Source: Acanthamoeba lenticulata (lineage: Eukaryota; Discosea; Longamoebia; Acanthamoebidae). Taken from it: a stretch of 64,000 nt of DNA. How positions within the stretch are numbered: the first letter of the stretch is position 1; each line of letters starts with the position of its first letter. Where the stretch lies: contig NAVB01000297.1 of assembly GCA_002179805.1 (NCBI GenBank), positions 1-64,000 on the forward strand, written 5' to 3'. The notes beneath the pieces are model-generated. The model made no database searches and was not told where the DNA came from. It worked only from the letters and a program-made list of their open reading frames with translations. Below are positions 10,724-30,443 of the stretch, one piece after another. The position numbers were made by a program, and so were the translations under genes.

Positions 10724-13199
10724 TCACAGATCCAACACAGACGGAGAAAGAACCTGGCGTTGCAGCAGCACATCGAGCGCACCGCCCACCAGATGGAGTG
10801 AGCCTGTTATGAGCACTCGAGTAGGCCTGCCAGCAGGCCCATCTTCCTGCTGACGACCATGTTGTGCCTCGTCGTCGTCGTCGTCGTCGTTAGCATGCTC
10901 TCGCTGATGAAGTCGCGTGACGACGTCAAGTGCTGCCGGAATGGAATCCACCACCATCACCTCTGAGGTTGGAAGGCAAGGCTGCGATGCACCACCGCTC
11001 TTGGCCGAATGTACGAGGCCCTTCCAAATGGCAGCCTGCGTTTCCTGCCACCGCAGTGGGGCTGGTGCACCTTTGCTGTTCTCCTCCTCAGGGACTTGGG
11101 TGGAGAAGGTGCAGAAGATGACTGCATCGAATGCCACATCAGCTTGTTTCCGACCGGCGGCATCGGTGAGGCAGGAGGCGAGTCTTGATAGTAGCTTGGT
11201 GGCCGATCGGTTTTCCTTGCAGTTAAAGATCAACACTCGTCGCTCTTTCCTCACATCTTCTTCTGCGTGAGGTGCGGTCTCGTCCTCCGTCGGCTGCGTT
11301 CGGCAGGCGTCGACGAACCACCGCACGCAGGCCTCTATGCTCTCCTCCGTATGAGCTCCGTCCATATACAGCCAGATATCATTGTCCTGCGCGTCCGGGC
11401 GAGGCAAGTAGGCTCGCTTCTCCATTCCGGTTGGCCCGACTGAAAGCCGCAACTCTTGCGCTCGTCCGGGCCAACGGCACTCGCGGAGTCCCGTGACGAA
11501 CCCGGCGGGCAAATGGGTTGGTTCTGTTGATTGCAAGAATCGTGCAAGCTCGTCTTTTTCGTGTTGAGAAGCATGCACTCGATGTAGATTCTTTCGAAGC
11601 CACTCTCGGCTCAGGGCCACAGCCAGCGATGCGTTGTACTTCTGAAACTCTCCCAGAAGACCTGCATAAGGCCACGCCCCAAGTAAACGTCAGCTGCTTG
11701 GGAAAAAGGGACTGGAGCGAATGATAGACGTACCGAGCTTGTGTTCACCACCCCATGCTTCCAGAGGAGGAACTTGCTTGAGATAAGCCACCTGCGCGTA
11801 AGGGCGAAGAAAGCAGTTGCCAAAAGGAGTCAATCATGATGCTTTCTAAATCAGACTATCAGGGAGTGAAGGGAACCTGTTTGACATTAGCTTGTGTAAT
11901 GAGGCTCCACATTGCTTCCTCTGTTTGAGGAACCGTGTATGCGGGGACATTGGCCTACATCAGGTACCAGATTGCGGGTGTGAGAAAACATCCCAAAATC
12001 TTGTTGGTGGAACCAAAACGGAACCTTGAAAATGCCGGCCTTCTCGAAAGCAATCTCTGTGAGAGTGTCGCCCAGCACTTCCTGGTGGTCGTAGCCAAGT
12101 GCTGAAATACCACACACATCGGGCTGAACAACATTGGTGGCGTCTGTGCGTCCGCCAATGCCGACCTCAACCACACTTACATCCACCTTCCACAAAAAGA
12201 TGAACAACAAGTGGTTGGTAAGAAGCAGCGAGAGTGGTTGACTTTTGCTGCAGCATAATATCTGAAAAGGGAGATACCTTCTCTCTGATGAACACATTAA
12301 AGGACATTAGAGTCAAGAAGCGAAAGTAGGCCGGCAACTCCAACGATTCAGCGCTCTGGCAGAGTACATGACTCATCATCAGCATTACGTGGGGAAAAGG
12401 AGAAGGAGGGGGGAGGGATCCGCTCAAGACCTACCGAGTGAGCGTGGAGCCTGTCCCATGTATTCCAAAAGTACTTGGCAAACATCTCACGCTCCAGGGG
12501 TTTTCCATCCAGTCGGATCCGCTCTCTGCGTATGCAAAGCCGTCAGATGGAGCCGCTCAAGGCACTAAAAAATGAGCGTGTGACACTACAAGAGAGGAGA
12601 TCAGCAGCTGTACTGAACACTGACTAGGTGCGGCGAGGTGTAGAGCCCAGTATGCAGGCCATAGCCACGGCGGAGAATGCTTTCCACAAAAGCGCACGAG
12701 GAACCCTTCCCTTTTGTGCCTGCCACATGCAGGCATGACATGTTTCCAATCTGGACCCGTCCTTTGGTGTAAGTTTGGTCCATCGTGGTGTCTCTCAGCA
12801 ACCCGACACAAAAAGGATCCTCTTCCCCCCGCAAACCAGACGACTGACGTACGTCTAGCTCCAAGCGACGCAAAAGCACCAGCATTTCGTTGCGCAGGTC
12901 GACTTCTTTGTTTGTACGTCGCTCTCGCACCCATGCTTGTTGTGCTTGCGCATTGGAGACCAGTGAACCGAGTGCTGCTACCGCGCCCTGCCGAACCCCT
13001 CAAAAAGCGTGAGCGCAGGTCGGATGCGTGCAGACCAGACAAGACGCAGAAGAGGGTGACGCACATCGAAACTGCGATCAATGGAGTGAATAAGACGGCG
13101 GGTAGCAAAAGGCACCACTCCCCATCCGTTTGAGAGGGATACGGTATGGCTCAGAGCCGCTAAACGCCCCGCTGGGCCTCTCCCAGCGAAACACCTCAT
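10724..13199 (-). CDS. FPGS: Folylpolyglutamate synthase, with mitochondrial-type leader
   Basis: Adds glutamates to folates (ATP + tetrahydrofolate polyglutamate + Glu), retaining them in the cell and mitochondria. About nine exons join cleanly; the first two are 13065-13199 and 12853-12987. Landmarks in order: an N-terminal Arg/Ser-rich leader with few acidic residues (positions 1-40), the typical opening [14 protein letters not shown], the P-loop [17 protein letters not shown] followed by [11 protein letters not shown], the [13 protein letters not shown] motif, [10 protein letters not shown], then [10 protein letters not shown]. The ligase C-terminal domain has [24 protein letters not shown] and the closing [17 protein letters not shown] short Asp-rich insertion precedes the last strand. 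The leader predicts mitochondrial import; a cytosolic form from a later ATG is possible. It is divergent from the WD-like gene at 13435. Confidence 0.93.
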
Positions 13200-13434
13200 C
13201 CAAGAAAATTATTTATCATTTTCCTGCATCATTTCTTCTATCCTTTTCCTGACACAGGAACTCACTCTCATTGGCTGTGACCCGGACGGATTCAACCGAC
13301 ATACCCAGAGTTGTGTGTTAAGGAGACAGAAAACCCAGAGGGGACGCTGACGTACTGCCGGCTGGAGCCTCGGTCACGGCACCATTACACGGGCTCCAGC
13401 AGAGGATCGGCTTCATAGTGGTTTAGGCCAACAT

Positions 13435-15278
13435 ATGGATGAGCCTGTCAGGCCTCGACTCCCTGCTTTGCGGCTTCCTGACCTGAGCGTGGCTACCTCA
13501 CTGGCTGGTCCTCTGGTGTCGGTCGTGCGAGAAACTGTGCACCATGCCCATTGGCAACTGCGTGATGGAGTCTGTGCCTGGAGAGACTGGCTGTTCCTCA
13601 ACCAGCAGTATTCCATTCTCCGTCTGCACCCACATTCAGGGCTGGTACTACCTGCAGCTCTCAGGCCTTTTTATTCATCGATTACTTACCCACCACTACA
13701 CAACACAGCGCCACACCGTTCTTTGCACAGGTACCTCCCCTGAGCACATGGATCCCAACCCTTTCCTTTCTGAGGACATCGCCCAGGGTCGTATCTTCAG
13801 GTACTTGGTTCCACAACCCCTTCACACAGCCACTTGGTTCAACCTATTCTTGTTTCTCGCAGCTGGGATGGATGGGAGATCATCAGTCATAAGGTTTTCC
13901 TCGACACCTACTTGGTGGTTGGTGGGAAGGCTGGCCAACTGGTCATTATGGATTTGACAACCAACAAGGTAAGGAAGTGACATACTCATTCTCGACCTAC
14001 AAATTCTCCCCTCTCCTTCTAAATGTTAGTGGTGTGCAATGGTTTGCGTGGTCCAGGTGTTGAAAGTCGGAAAAGTGCATGGGACCTGGGTGAACAGTAT
14101 CTCACTCCATACTTGGGAAGGCCAATCACGACTGATCATTTGCAACAACACTTTCACTCACACCGTCCAAGGTGCCATCATCGCTATCCACTTCTCTGTG
14201 CAGCCCCAGAGTTCCTTTTCTCACATCTCAGTGTAGTTTATTCCTTTCCTGAGATGGACACCATCACGCGTATGAGGGTTACTTTTCCCGTTGGCAATGA
14301 CGAAGAGAGCACGCGTATCAACGGAGTCGCAGTCAGCCCCAATGGGAAATGGCTGGTATGCTGAGCGTTTCAATCTCCTTCTGGCCGGTGGCGCTGACGG
14401 GTGAGTGTCAAGGTCATGGCCGGAGATGCGCCCTTTGTCTTTGTTTACAGTCTAGACAGCCTGGGTGAGCACGGCTACAAGTCCGTCCGAACCATCTTCT
14501 GCCTTGCCGGGAACAACAATGTGTCCTGGGACATGAGTTCAACAAGGTTTGCCGTATCCAGCGAGGCCGGATGCTGCCAGGTGTATCGGTTTCAGGACTT
14601 GAATGACGCCAACACGATCCTGCTAGAGCACACAATCTGGAACCAGGGCGACCCTGCACGAAGTGACGTTGCTCGAGGGACTGGAGGTATCATCTACCCA
14701 TGAGTCCTGAGCCCCAGTGCCGTCCTGAAACGAGACTAATTGAGGTGCGTTTTACGACAGTGACTCTCCTTGGTTTGGAACAGTCGGGAACTGTTCCCTT
14801 GGTGCAGTTTAGCCAGCGGCCGTCGAGCCCAGAGACACTTCTGATCTTCCAGTCCTTTGACTATGTCCACGTAGTTGACTTTCGTCTCCACGTCCGCCAG
14901 AGCATCTGTCTGACGGATCACCTGCCGGCCGAGATGCTACCCTTGCCCTACTTGGACTTACCTCCTGTCGTCCTTTCTGGCGGCGCTTTCTCATCAACAG
15001 GCGACCGGTTCTTCGTGGCCTCGCCCGCAAGCCACAAAAACAAAGGGTGTCTGTGGGAGTTCACCTTGCCAGCGGTGCCCAGCCTGCTCGATCTGGCTTC
15101 CTGCTCCATCCGGAACAAGCTCAGCGGCAAGTGGACCATGGAAGAACTCAGTCGCGGACTCCCCTCAGAGTTGGTGTTGCAGCTATTCCCCACAAGATCC
15201 GCAGAAGCAGAGGACCTCGTACAAACCGACGACGACGACAATGACGACGTCGAACGCCCTCCGGTATCTCTTTCCTGA
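13435..15278 (+). CDS. WD-repeat-like protein of unknown function
   Basis: Exons run from ATG 13435 through about 13642, 13747-13800, 13860-13970, 14056-14170, 14236-14356, 14412-14686 and 14757-15278, with consistent phases. The protein has beta-propeller-like blades (YLVVGGKAGQLVIMDL, INGVAVSPNGKWLVMAGD, VSWDMSSTRFAVSSEAG, SGGAFSSTGDRFFVASP) without the strict WD dipeptides. The C-terminus is acidic (DDDDNDDVE). The layout recalls the fungal/plant WD40 proteins carrying DUF2415, but I could not verify this. It converges on the LRR-armadillo gene with 61 bp between stops and shares a 235 bp divergent promoter region with FPGS. Confidence 0.65.
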
Positions 15279-15339
15279 TCAGCCTCTTCCCCACGACTAT
15301 GGCTCTCACGCTCTGATGGCGCAGCGGGGAATCTCCAAG

Positions 15340-18300
15340 TTACATCACCTCTGCAAGCGCAACTCGTGCTGTGTACAGTGAAGGCGACAACTTACGCAAG
15401 TTGTATTTGATAGCGCGTTCGCTGAGATGTTCACTTGGCTGCGACTGGACGGGAAGAAGGGACACAGTCGGCCTGCTTGCGCATCTTCTTTTCTCGTCGC
15501 CTCCGTCGGTTGTTGGCCGTATTGGCTGTAAGGGGAGGAGGAGGAACACATCACCTCACCTGTGAACAAAAAGAACAACACACGCCACTTTTTCAAACGA
15601 GCCAAAAGGGGCCTACCCTGCTTGGCATTCTCGAGGGTAAGTGAGGGGTTGAGGCCCAGATCGGTGGTCCACACGGCGTAGCTGCGATCGACGCCTGGGC
15701 TGGGGGCAGAGAGGTGGTCGTCCGCGTTGCAAGTCAACGTGACGTTGTGTCTGCGGGCGGCATGGATGGCAGTTGCGTGGGCGAGCAGGGCGTCCAACTC
15801 AGGACCTGGTTCGACTTGCCTCAATCGGTCTGGAACTGGAATGGATGATTCCCAGCGCTCAGCATTCGGGCTGCGCCGCCTGTCGGCCGCCAGGGCGCGA
15901 AGCACTGCAGCAGCCAGGGCCCCGATTTTGCGTCGGTACTCCCACTCACTCTGCTCCACGCTCCACCACGCCCAATTCCGATTGTTGCGTCCATCGACGT
16001 CCGCCGCTATTTGTGCCAGAACGTGAGTCACCAGGCGACTGCCGTTCGTCCGGTCCTCCGTCCGCTCCTGAGCAGCTTTCTTGACGATGTCGACCAAGTG
16101 CGCAACGCCGCCGCTCTCAACGAAGGAGTCAAGCAGGTGATCGGCGTTCTCCGCTTCCCCGTGCTGGTCCAGCGAGTCCTGACGTACGCCGCCCTTGTAA
16201 GTGGCGACAATCGGATCTTCGCTCCCGTCCTTGTATTCGAACACCAGCCGCACGGGTGCCTCGGCGTTAGTCAGATACCTCTCCGTCTTCGTCTTCCCCA
16301 AAGAAAAAATAAATAAAAAGCAGAGTTCATGATTGGCTATCTACCTCGACCGGGCCTGAAGGCGAGCTGGGCTTTAGCTCTCTGCCTATCGCCTGAAGCC
16401 AGACCTTGGGGTCGTTGAAGTGAGTATGATGCAGCCCTGCGACGTATTTGATATGCGCTGCCTCGGCAGCTTCCTCATCCGCACAGGCAGCCGCGGCGAA
16501 GCGGGATGCCCTCTGAGGGGTAATGCGTAGGACGGCTGCCAAGAGCAAGACCAGCGCGCCCTCGGCTCCGCGCGAGGCGGATCCAGAGGGCTCCAGCGGA
16601 GGCGGCGAGCGTGGAGCAGACGCGGAGAGGAGTAGGTGGCGTTTGATCACACGCTCCGACACGATATGATAGCTGGTAGAGTAGTATGCAAGCCAGTCGA
16701 CCGCTGGGGGAGGTGCATTGGCGTAGCGCTGTAGGCTGATGTTGATCAAGTGCGTCATCCCGCTTGTTGAAACGGCATCACCTGCGGCAGCAGCAGCAGC
16801 AGCAACAGAGACCACGTAATAAATGGTCAGTCATACACCACCTGAGCAAAAGAGCTGTTTTTCACACGGGAGTTTGCGTTGAACGACGGACCGCAATCGC
16901 GAAGGATATGCAGCACGTGCGCGATGATATCTGCGTCCTTGAAGAGAGCCGCCACCAGGCATATGCGATGCTGCCACAAGCGATTGGCGGAGAGTTCCCT
17001 CCGGGCCGTGTTCTCGCCTGCACCCCCCCCCAAGCATAAGCGTCTTAGTGCTGGTAGAAGTACAAGCAAAGACAGCTGCACAAGATACACACCGGCATCG
17101 AGGTAGTAGATCATCCGCACGCAGAGAAGACACAAGTCTGCGTCATTGCGTGCCACACATTGGTGCCACATGACGTCCATCACCAGCCGCAGCACGCCCA
17201 TGTCCACGATGGCTGACATCACGTCACCGTTCCCCACTATTATTGTTGTTTTTTGGGGAAAGAGGTCGAACTCGTCAGTCGCACGGCCAATCGGGGAAAG
17301 GAAAGATAAGGGACTGGTGGTTTTACTGAGGCGTGCAAGTAGGACGATTCGAGCAAGCAGATGGAGAAGCCCATGCACGATCCTTTCTTCTTGTCGTTGG
17401 AGCAAGTTCCACAAGTCGCGAGACTTGATCTCGAACGCGCACGACGAAGCGCGAAGGCGGCTAAAGTAGGTGCCCAGCCCAGTTACCACACCTTGAGCCA
17501 TGTGGGTCATTTCTCTTTCTGTAGACCCAAACGGCCGTTAGCAAAAGGCAGCTCTCGATCGAGGCGAGGAAGAGAAAGAGTGCACCGGTGTCGGCGGAAC
17601 CGGGAAAAAGGGAGGAACTCCATGGAGGCGGCACGCGGCACAAGTCCAGCCTCCGCAGCCTCGCTCGCCAGTGCGTCTTGTAGGCCGTCGACAAGAACTG
17701 GAGCCTCTTCGGGGTGTGGCGACTCCTGAGCAAATTTCCCTTCTCCGCTAGGTAGCCGGCCTGGAGGCGGCGAAGAACTTCGCTGCGGTTCATAAAGTGC
17801 TTCCGGCGCTCGGCCTTGCTGACGATTTTCTCTGACCGCTTGAGTTTGGGGGCTGCCTGCCTGTGCCCTCCTTGTGTGCTTCGGCCTATCCGTTCGTAGG
17901 TCAACATGCTCACGGATTCCTGCGATCCAACCCCCTCCCCCCAATGCAATCAGTCAACGTTGCGCGGCGTCATGACGAACCACGACCAGGCATTCGCAAT
18001 AATACCTGAAAATGAGACGGCATTGGCGGTATCATGTCCCCTAAATGTGGGAAGCCCCGGTTCATGACTTGCACCACTTGGTCAATCATGTGGTGGTCGT
18101 CTGGATCTTTCACATGCCTTCAGCAACAAAGACGGAGGAAGAGGAGGAAGAAGGAAGAAGAGAGGAGATCAGGGACACACCATATCGCAGCCCGCGCTCG
18201 AGGAGAGCCCAATAATCTTTCACATTTCTCAAGTTGCAGGGAAGAAACGTCGTGCGTCTACGGGTCTGACATTCCTCGGCATCTGAGTATTAACATTCGG

Positions 18301-19992
18301 GCCCAATATGTTCTTGGCGAGGGCAGGAATGGGGCTGGAGTACCCGATCAAAGTCGGGGAACGTGTTGATATTGCCGACCACCAGGCGCAAATTCTTCAC
18401 CATTTGATGATACTGGTTGGCGTGTGCGTACCTATTGCAGTGCAACCACCACGTCATCTCAATAAAACTTCGCGCCGGGGGCACGTGGGTAGCAGCAGCA
18501 AAGAAGTACCTCATTTGTTTAAAAGCGCAATGCGATGCGTTCACGAACTCGAGGCAAGGGGCGTCTTTGTGCATTAAAGAGAGTGATGAGATTCGCAAGT
18601 ACTTGGGGCGTGCGAAAGGGAATGCCATGCGAAACGCACCAAGAAGGAGGTGGACGACGGTTTGGTTATCTTCTAAAAGGGTACACGACACATCCAAGTC
18701 GCGCAGGTGCGGCATTTCTGCTCATCACCGCACCCCATCGGGAGAAGAGGGACGGTAAGATCACAACGTCACGTTTCTACGCATGATAGGAGGGGAGGGG
18801 AGGGGGGAAAGGATGCGGCTCGGTACTGGCAAGGTGACGGAAACTATCGGAGGTGATCCGTGTGGCGTGTACGTTCAACTGAGTCACCGCTTTGAGAGTC
18901 GACCAGCGCAGAAGGGTTCGATCGTCGAGCTGTGTGCAAGCAGCATTGATGGCCTCCAGGGAAGCGAAGTCTTGAGGGAAAACCGGGTCAGCGCGGTGCC
19001 CCGCAAACGCACAAGAACGTGTGTGAGTGAGAGGTACCTGCGATCGTGATGAGGCTCTTGGGCGAAAAGTTTGTCCTCGCAAGGTCGAGCACCCGCAGCT
19101 TCTTCAACACGTCTTGATGTCGAACGAATGCAGTGTTTGCCATGAGGACTTGCCCCTTCTTTGAACCTCGCCCCAATCAGCAACAAGATCTGAGGTCGTA
19201 CCTTTTTGCTTCGTAAGCGAGAGGAGCCCTCCATCGGTGGCCGTCGTGCACTCGGCGATCGACAGCTCCTCCAGCGATGGGATACCAAGATGAGCCATCC
19301 CCGCGTCGCACAGTGAAGACCTGGAGAGATCCAAGCGAGCCAATTGCGACATGCCTGGCCGTCGCGATGAATCCCGGGGTGAGTGAGGCACAGAACCGCG
19401 AGGTCCCACTTCCGTTTTACATGTACCTCGCAGACAGCGCAAGTCGTTTGGTTTGATGTGAATGTGCAGCACTAACGAGTGCAGATGGCGAAAGGGAGCA
19501 AGCAGGCCACACATTCCCTTGGGCTTGGGGAAGACGACATCAACTCGCAGCGACCTGAGCGCTGTGTCCTCGCTTTGTGGACGCTCCCTCTCGTACTGAC
19601 CCAGTAGAGCCAGCGCATCTCGTTGCACGCCTCGTGCTCCTGCAAGTGCGAAAGTGATGCTTTTAGTTCGCCTGCACGGTGGTGGTCACGTGACAACTGG
19701 TGGGGGGGGGGGACGAGGGACAACTCACCGCCAATAGTTACGCCAGACTCAATCACCGAAGACATGTCGAACTTGCGCAGCACTTCGGCAGTTAGCGTTG
19801 AGGTTGCCGTCACCTCTTCCCACATGAGCAACTGTGTGTGATAAAGGGAGGGTTAGCTCGCGCCACAAAGCAAGGCTCGTGCTTGACGTGTCGCACCTGC
19901 ACGTCGACTGGAAGCCCTCGAAAGGAGTCGCACAGCAGGGCATGTGCCTGCACGACTCGCAACGCGCGCAGAGCGAGCGTGAGGTCGTCCAT
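15340..19992 (-). CDS. Leucine-rich-repeat plus armadillo-like protein (ZYG11/ZER1-like architecture)
   Basis: A long multi-exon gene. The first exon (MDDLTLALRALRVVQ) and the second (LMWEEVTATSTLTAEVLR) form a helical start. Leucine-rich repeats of about 25 residues follow (SLVLHIHIKPNDLRCL, LARLDLSRSSLCDAGMAHL, LRVLDLARTNFSPKSL, VTQLNVHATRITSDSF, LRDLDVSCTLLEDNQTV). The second half, from about 18060 down, is helical and armadillo-like (VMSAIVDMGVLRLVMDVMWH, ICLVAALFKDADIIAHVLH, GMTHLINISLQRYAN, GGVAHLVDIVKKA). Ordering LRRs before ARM repeats is the plan of ZYG11/ZER1 substrate receptors of CUL2 ligases, which is the basis for the tentative call; no sequence signature proves it. The final exon (from about 15550) joins in phase 0 and ends at TAA 15340. 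Confidence 0.6.
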
Positions 19993-20149
19993 AGGGTTGG
20001 GTATGCTGTTGTGTGTTGTGCAAGACTTTTTCTGGTCCAAAGCCGCTTTAGCTTAAAAAGAAAATCCCCCAGTCAAATAATTTCTATTATTTTTTATTTA
20101 ATATGAATATATGTATAAATAATAAGTTTTTCAGAAGGAGAAGAGATCA

Positions 20150-22812
20150 CTACACCACGACATGAAGCGAAGCTGGCTCGATGGCTTCCGATCTCTTGTA
20201 CAGGACGTCCTCCGGCAGGGCGAGCAGGCGAACAAGGGAAGCCTGCAGTTCATGGTTGGCCGCAAAGTTGTAGGCCCCATTTCGCTGCCACTTGGTGACC
20301 TGCAGGACGATATCGCCCTGCATGACCAGCTTCTCAAAGTTGATAAGCTGATCGGACCGTTCGGCATTGCCCTCGTCAATGAACGTGAGGTCGCGCAGGA
20401 AAAGGCCTGTGGTGAAGACCAGGTCAGGCCTACTTTTTTTTTTGCCGGCAAGCAGGAGGCATGGGGTGGATCATGCTGTACGAACCCAAGTAGGGCACTA
20501 CGGGCGCTGTGGCAAACTCGTCGCGGAGAAGAAGGTCGCGGTAGTGCTTGTAGTTTGCCTTGGTTTCCATCAAGGCATCCAAGACCTGAAGGCTGTGCTT
20601 TGTGCTGTCGCTTACTCCCTATTTAAATCACAACCGCCGCTCACGCATAAGAACTTCGGCCCTTGACACAAGCGGCATAAGAGGCTCCGTACCTGCCAAG
20701 TGAGCTTGAGCCGACGCACCGCGGCGTTATTCAGGCCCCCAAGCACGGCCATGAGGGTGCTGAAGTTGCGAAGGACGCCGCACGCCTCGGCCAGCCGCAC
20801 AAATTGTTTGATCATCGTAGTGCGCTTTTTGAGGTCGCGACACATGACGATGGTCGAGGCCACCCAATAGGACACCTTCAATGATGCCGAAAGGGAAGAG
20901 CGTCAGCACACGATTCGATCCACACAAAAAAAGGCTTGAACGCGACCGTCTATGAAGGAATACCCTACCATGTTGAATCGCTCGACCACAGCCACTATAT
21001 GGGGCGAGTTCCTCTTTCTCGATTCGGTCTTGCGCCAGGCCAGCTTGTCGAACTCAGACGCACGGATGGCCAAGAACATGCGAGACTCCAGGAGTGTCAT
21101 CTGCTCGGCCATCTCGTTGATGTCGCAGGCCAGAATGTCTAGCCGGCCTCCAAGCGTGCCTCGCGGGGATTGGTCCATATCGAGAGGGCTCGGGTGCGGC
21201 AACTCTTTCACTCTCTGTCAGCCGAACACCACCACTGCAAAGTGAGCAACTCGCCCTAGACCTGACGACTTCTTGTGAGACTCCTGCGAAGAGGCGGAAG
21301 CGGATCATTACCCGGAGCATGGTGAGCTTGATGCGGTTGACTTCATTCGGGAAGGACTGGGACATGTCCTCAAGCAAGGCCAATAGCTTCTTCAAGGAGC
21401 GGCTGTTGGCAGGCGGCTGCAAGGGCACATGCACGCACTGATAGAAGTCTCGCCAGAAGCCTTCCTCAACCCAGGTGCCCACCAAGCACACACAGCTGTT
21501 TTTTGATCATCTTACATGTAAGCAAGTACGCTCACAAAGCAGCTGCCGCAATGATGGACATCCGTACTTGCGCTGCTTCTCCAGAGGTGTTGAGCGCTTC
21601 CCTCGCTTTGGCGGGTTGTGATAACTGGAAGAGAGAAGAAGAGAGAATGTGAGCTTAGCGCAAGCTTGGTGGCAGTACCAAGAACGGTCAGCCAAGCACG
21701 TACTACTCATCAAAGAGGCTCAGAAGGCGCTCTGTGGAGGCGTGTTGCCGAAAAGCAGCGAAGAAGGCGCGACCCACCCCGGTCGTCTCGACCTGGGTCA
21801 TCTGTGTGCTGCAGGTAGATCCGCTTGCCTCCATATGATCGCTGTCATCGCGTGCGTCTGTAAACGTGTGCAGATGAAGATGAAGACCAGGCACGTTGCG
21901 TGGTCAGCGCAGGATTGCCCATGCGTGGAAAGGTGGGAATAAATCAAATAATACCAGACGAGGATGGCTGGACCACCGGCCGGACTTCCTTGAGGATGAG
22001 CCACTGCACCACCCGCTCGAGGGTGGCGGCTTGGAGGCATCGCTTGCCGTCTTCCTTGCCGTAGATCGCCTTCTTGGTCTTGACGGCGTGAGTCTTGCTC
22101 TTCTCACCACGCTTGCCCGCCTTCTTTTTCACGGCGCATGGTCCGGAAGAGCTGGCGTTGTCATCGACGCTGCTCTCGGACACAGATGACTGGTCGTCCT
22201 GGTCGTCCGACGAGTACGCAGACGAGTTGGACGAAAGGAGGGAGGTGGTAGACATGGTACGACTCCAGTCGTCCATCACAGGCGCGCTCTTGGTCGTAGC
22301 GCCGAGGCTAACACTCCCGTGCTCGTCTAACCACAAGGAGTGCAGGCCCCGAGGTGTGAAAACATGGTGGTGGTGCTCCTCTACGCCGCCGTGAAGTTGA
22401 TGATGAGTGGTCACTTCCGGCAAGGACATTGCACAGTCGTCCCAGGCCAACCGCTGTGTGGCTTGCATCTCTTTGCTTTTTTTGTGGAGGTAGTAAGCTT
22501 ACGGGCGGTTGTGTGTTGGCTGTGGGTTTTGGAGCAGTCACTTCGTCGCGGTTGTTCAAAACAATAACGAACAAGGGGCCTACAACCTTGGGGTCAAGTG
22601 CGCAGCGAAAATCCCAGCCTTCCGAGACCCCACCGGCTGGGCAACTGATCGCGCAATCGTGCGTGTCAGCAGCGTATGTTGCGCAACTTCTTAGTCGACG
22701 CACGTCACCTGCCTTCTGCTTTCTTGTGCGTTTCATCGCGGGACTCCCGGAGGAGCCGATCAAGGGCCCCGGGGACCAAGAAGCCTGGCGCACACCCCCA
22801 GCGAAGTCTCAT
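20150..22812 (-). CDS. Ras guanine-nucleotide exchange factor (RasGEF_N + CDC25 domain)
   Basis: Activates a Ras-type GTPase by exchanging GDP for GTP. The N-terminal 150 or so residues are His/Ser-rich and acidic. The RasGEF_N motif starts at LQAATLERVVQWLI (about 22020-22060) and continues through FFAAFRQHASTERLL and a later helical exon. The CDC25 catalytic domain follows in order: INEMAEQMTLLESRMF, VERFNMVGYS, SYWVASTIVMCRDLKKRTTM, AEACGVLRNFSTLMAVLGGL, VPYLGVHLRDLTFIDEGNAE and INFEKLVMQGDIV. It ends at TAG 20150-20152. The start at 22812 (MRLRWGCAPGF) gives clean phases through two short 5' exons; the ATG at 22427-22429 is an alternative. No PH, SH3, DEP or kinase domain was seen. Amoebae carry large RasGEF sets, so the target cannot be assigned. 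Confidence 0.88.
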
Positions 22813-22986
22813 GGAAGTTGCCCACGAGAGACGAAGTTGGCGGGTGCACCAACACACGACCTTTCTGCCTGCTGCCCATTTCGCATTAATTGAATATCAA
22901 CAGAAGTGAAATCAATCAAGAAAAGACAGAGAAATAATGACGCGTAAAATAGCCGGCAAGGCGTGAGATTTCTGTGTAGCGAGCAG

Positions 22987-23264
22987 ATGAGGCTGAGTGA
23001 GCATGCGAAGGAATTCTGGGGTTCTTACCTCCGACTAGGCAAGTCACAAAAGATCTTTTTTGGCTTCTTCCTCATCAGTTGCGGTGTAGCTGGGCTGTAC
23101 TTTGACTCTCTCGTGGCTCCTCCGCAAAACAACAACAAAGCTCTTGAACAAAGGTGCGACAGCAACTCATCCAAATCAATCGTGGATCTACAATTGATGC
23201 TCACCTAATCCATTGTGCCTGCAGCACAAGCGCCAATCAGCCGCTGAGTGCGGGCAGGACATAA
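22987..23264 (+). CDS. Tiny single-span membrane protein
   Basis: ATG 22987 opens a frame with a positively charged amphipathic start (LSEHAKEFWGSYLRLGKSQK) and one hydrophobic segment (IFFGFFLISCGVAGLYF), then a polar tail. A donor at 23154 and an acceptor at 23224 join in frame to a 13-residue end with TAA at 23262-23264, giving about 68 residues. Unspliced, the frame stops at 23208. The charge pattern suggests a small inner-mitochondrial or ER membrane protein, but no family is recognised. It shares a 174 bp divergent promoter region with the RasGEF gene. Confidence 0.55.
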
Positions 23265-23424
23265 TCGACAAGAAAAGATTTTGTTTTGGGCGCAGAAAAA
23301 AAAAAACTAAATTGATTTCAATACATTTTCATTACTAAGGAAATAAAAAGAGAAAAATACCAACACATAGATCGTTGGGTGAGGATGCACCTGCGCGGGT
23401 CAGGACCCCAAGCGTAAGCCAACC

Positions 23425-30305
<6,881 letters not shown>

Positions 30306-30443
30306 CTCCTTCCCTTTGAGTAAAGCCTGGTGTTCTCGTTGATGATGTTCTACATACATTGTTGGTTGCTGGCCGAAGAACCTTCGGCACGGGGACCTCA
30401 AAACATGCAGGGAGGGATGACCGGACGACGATCATCTCCTCAT

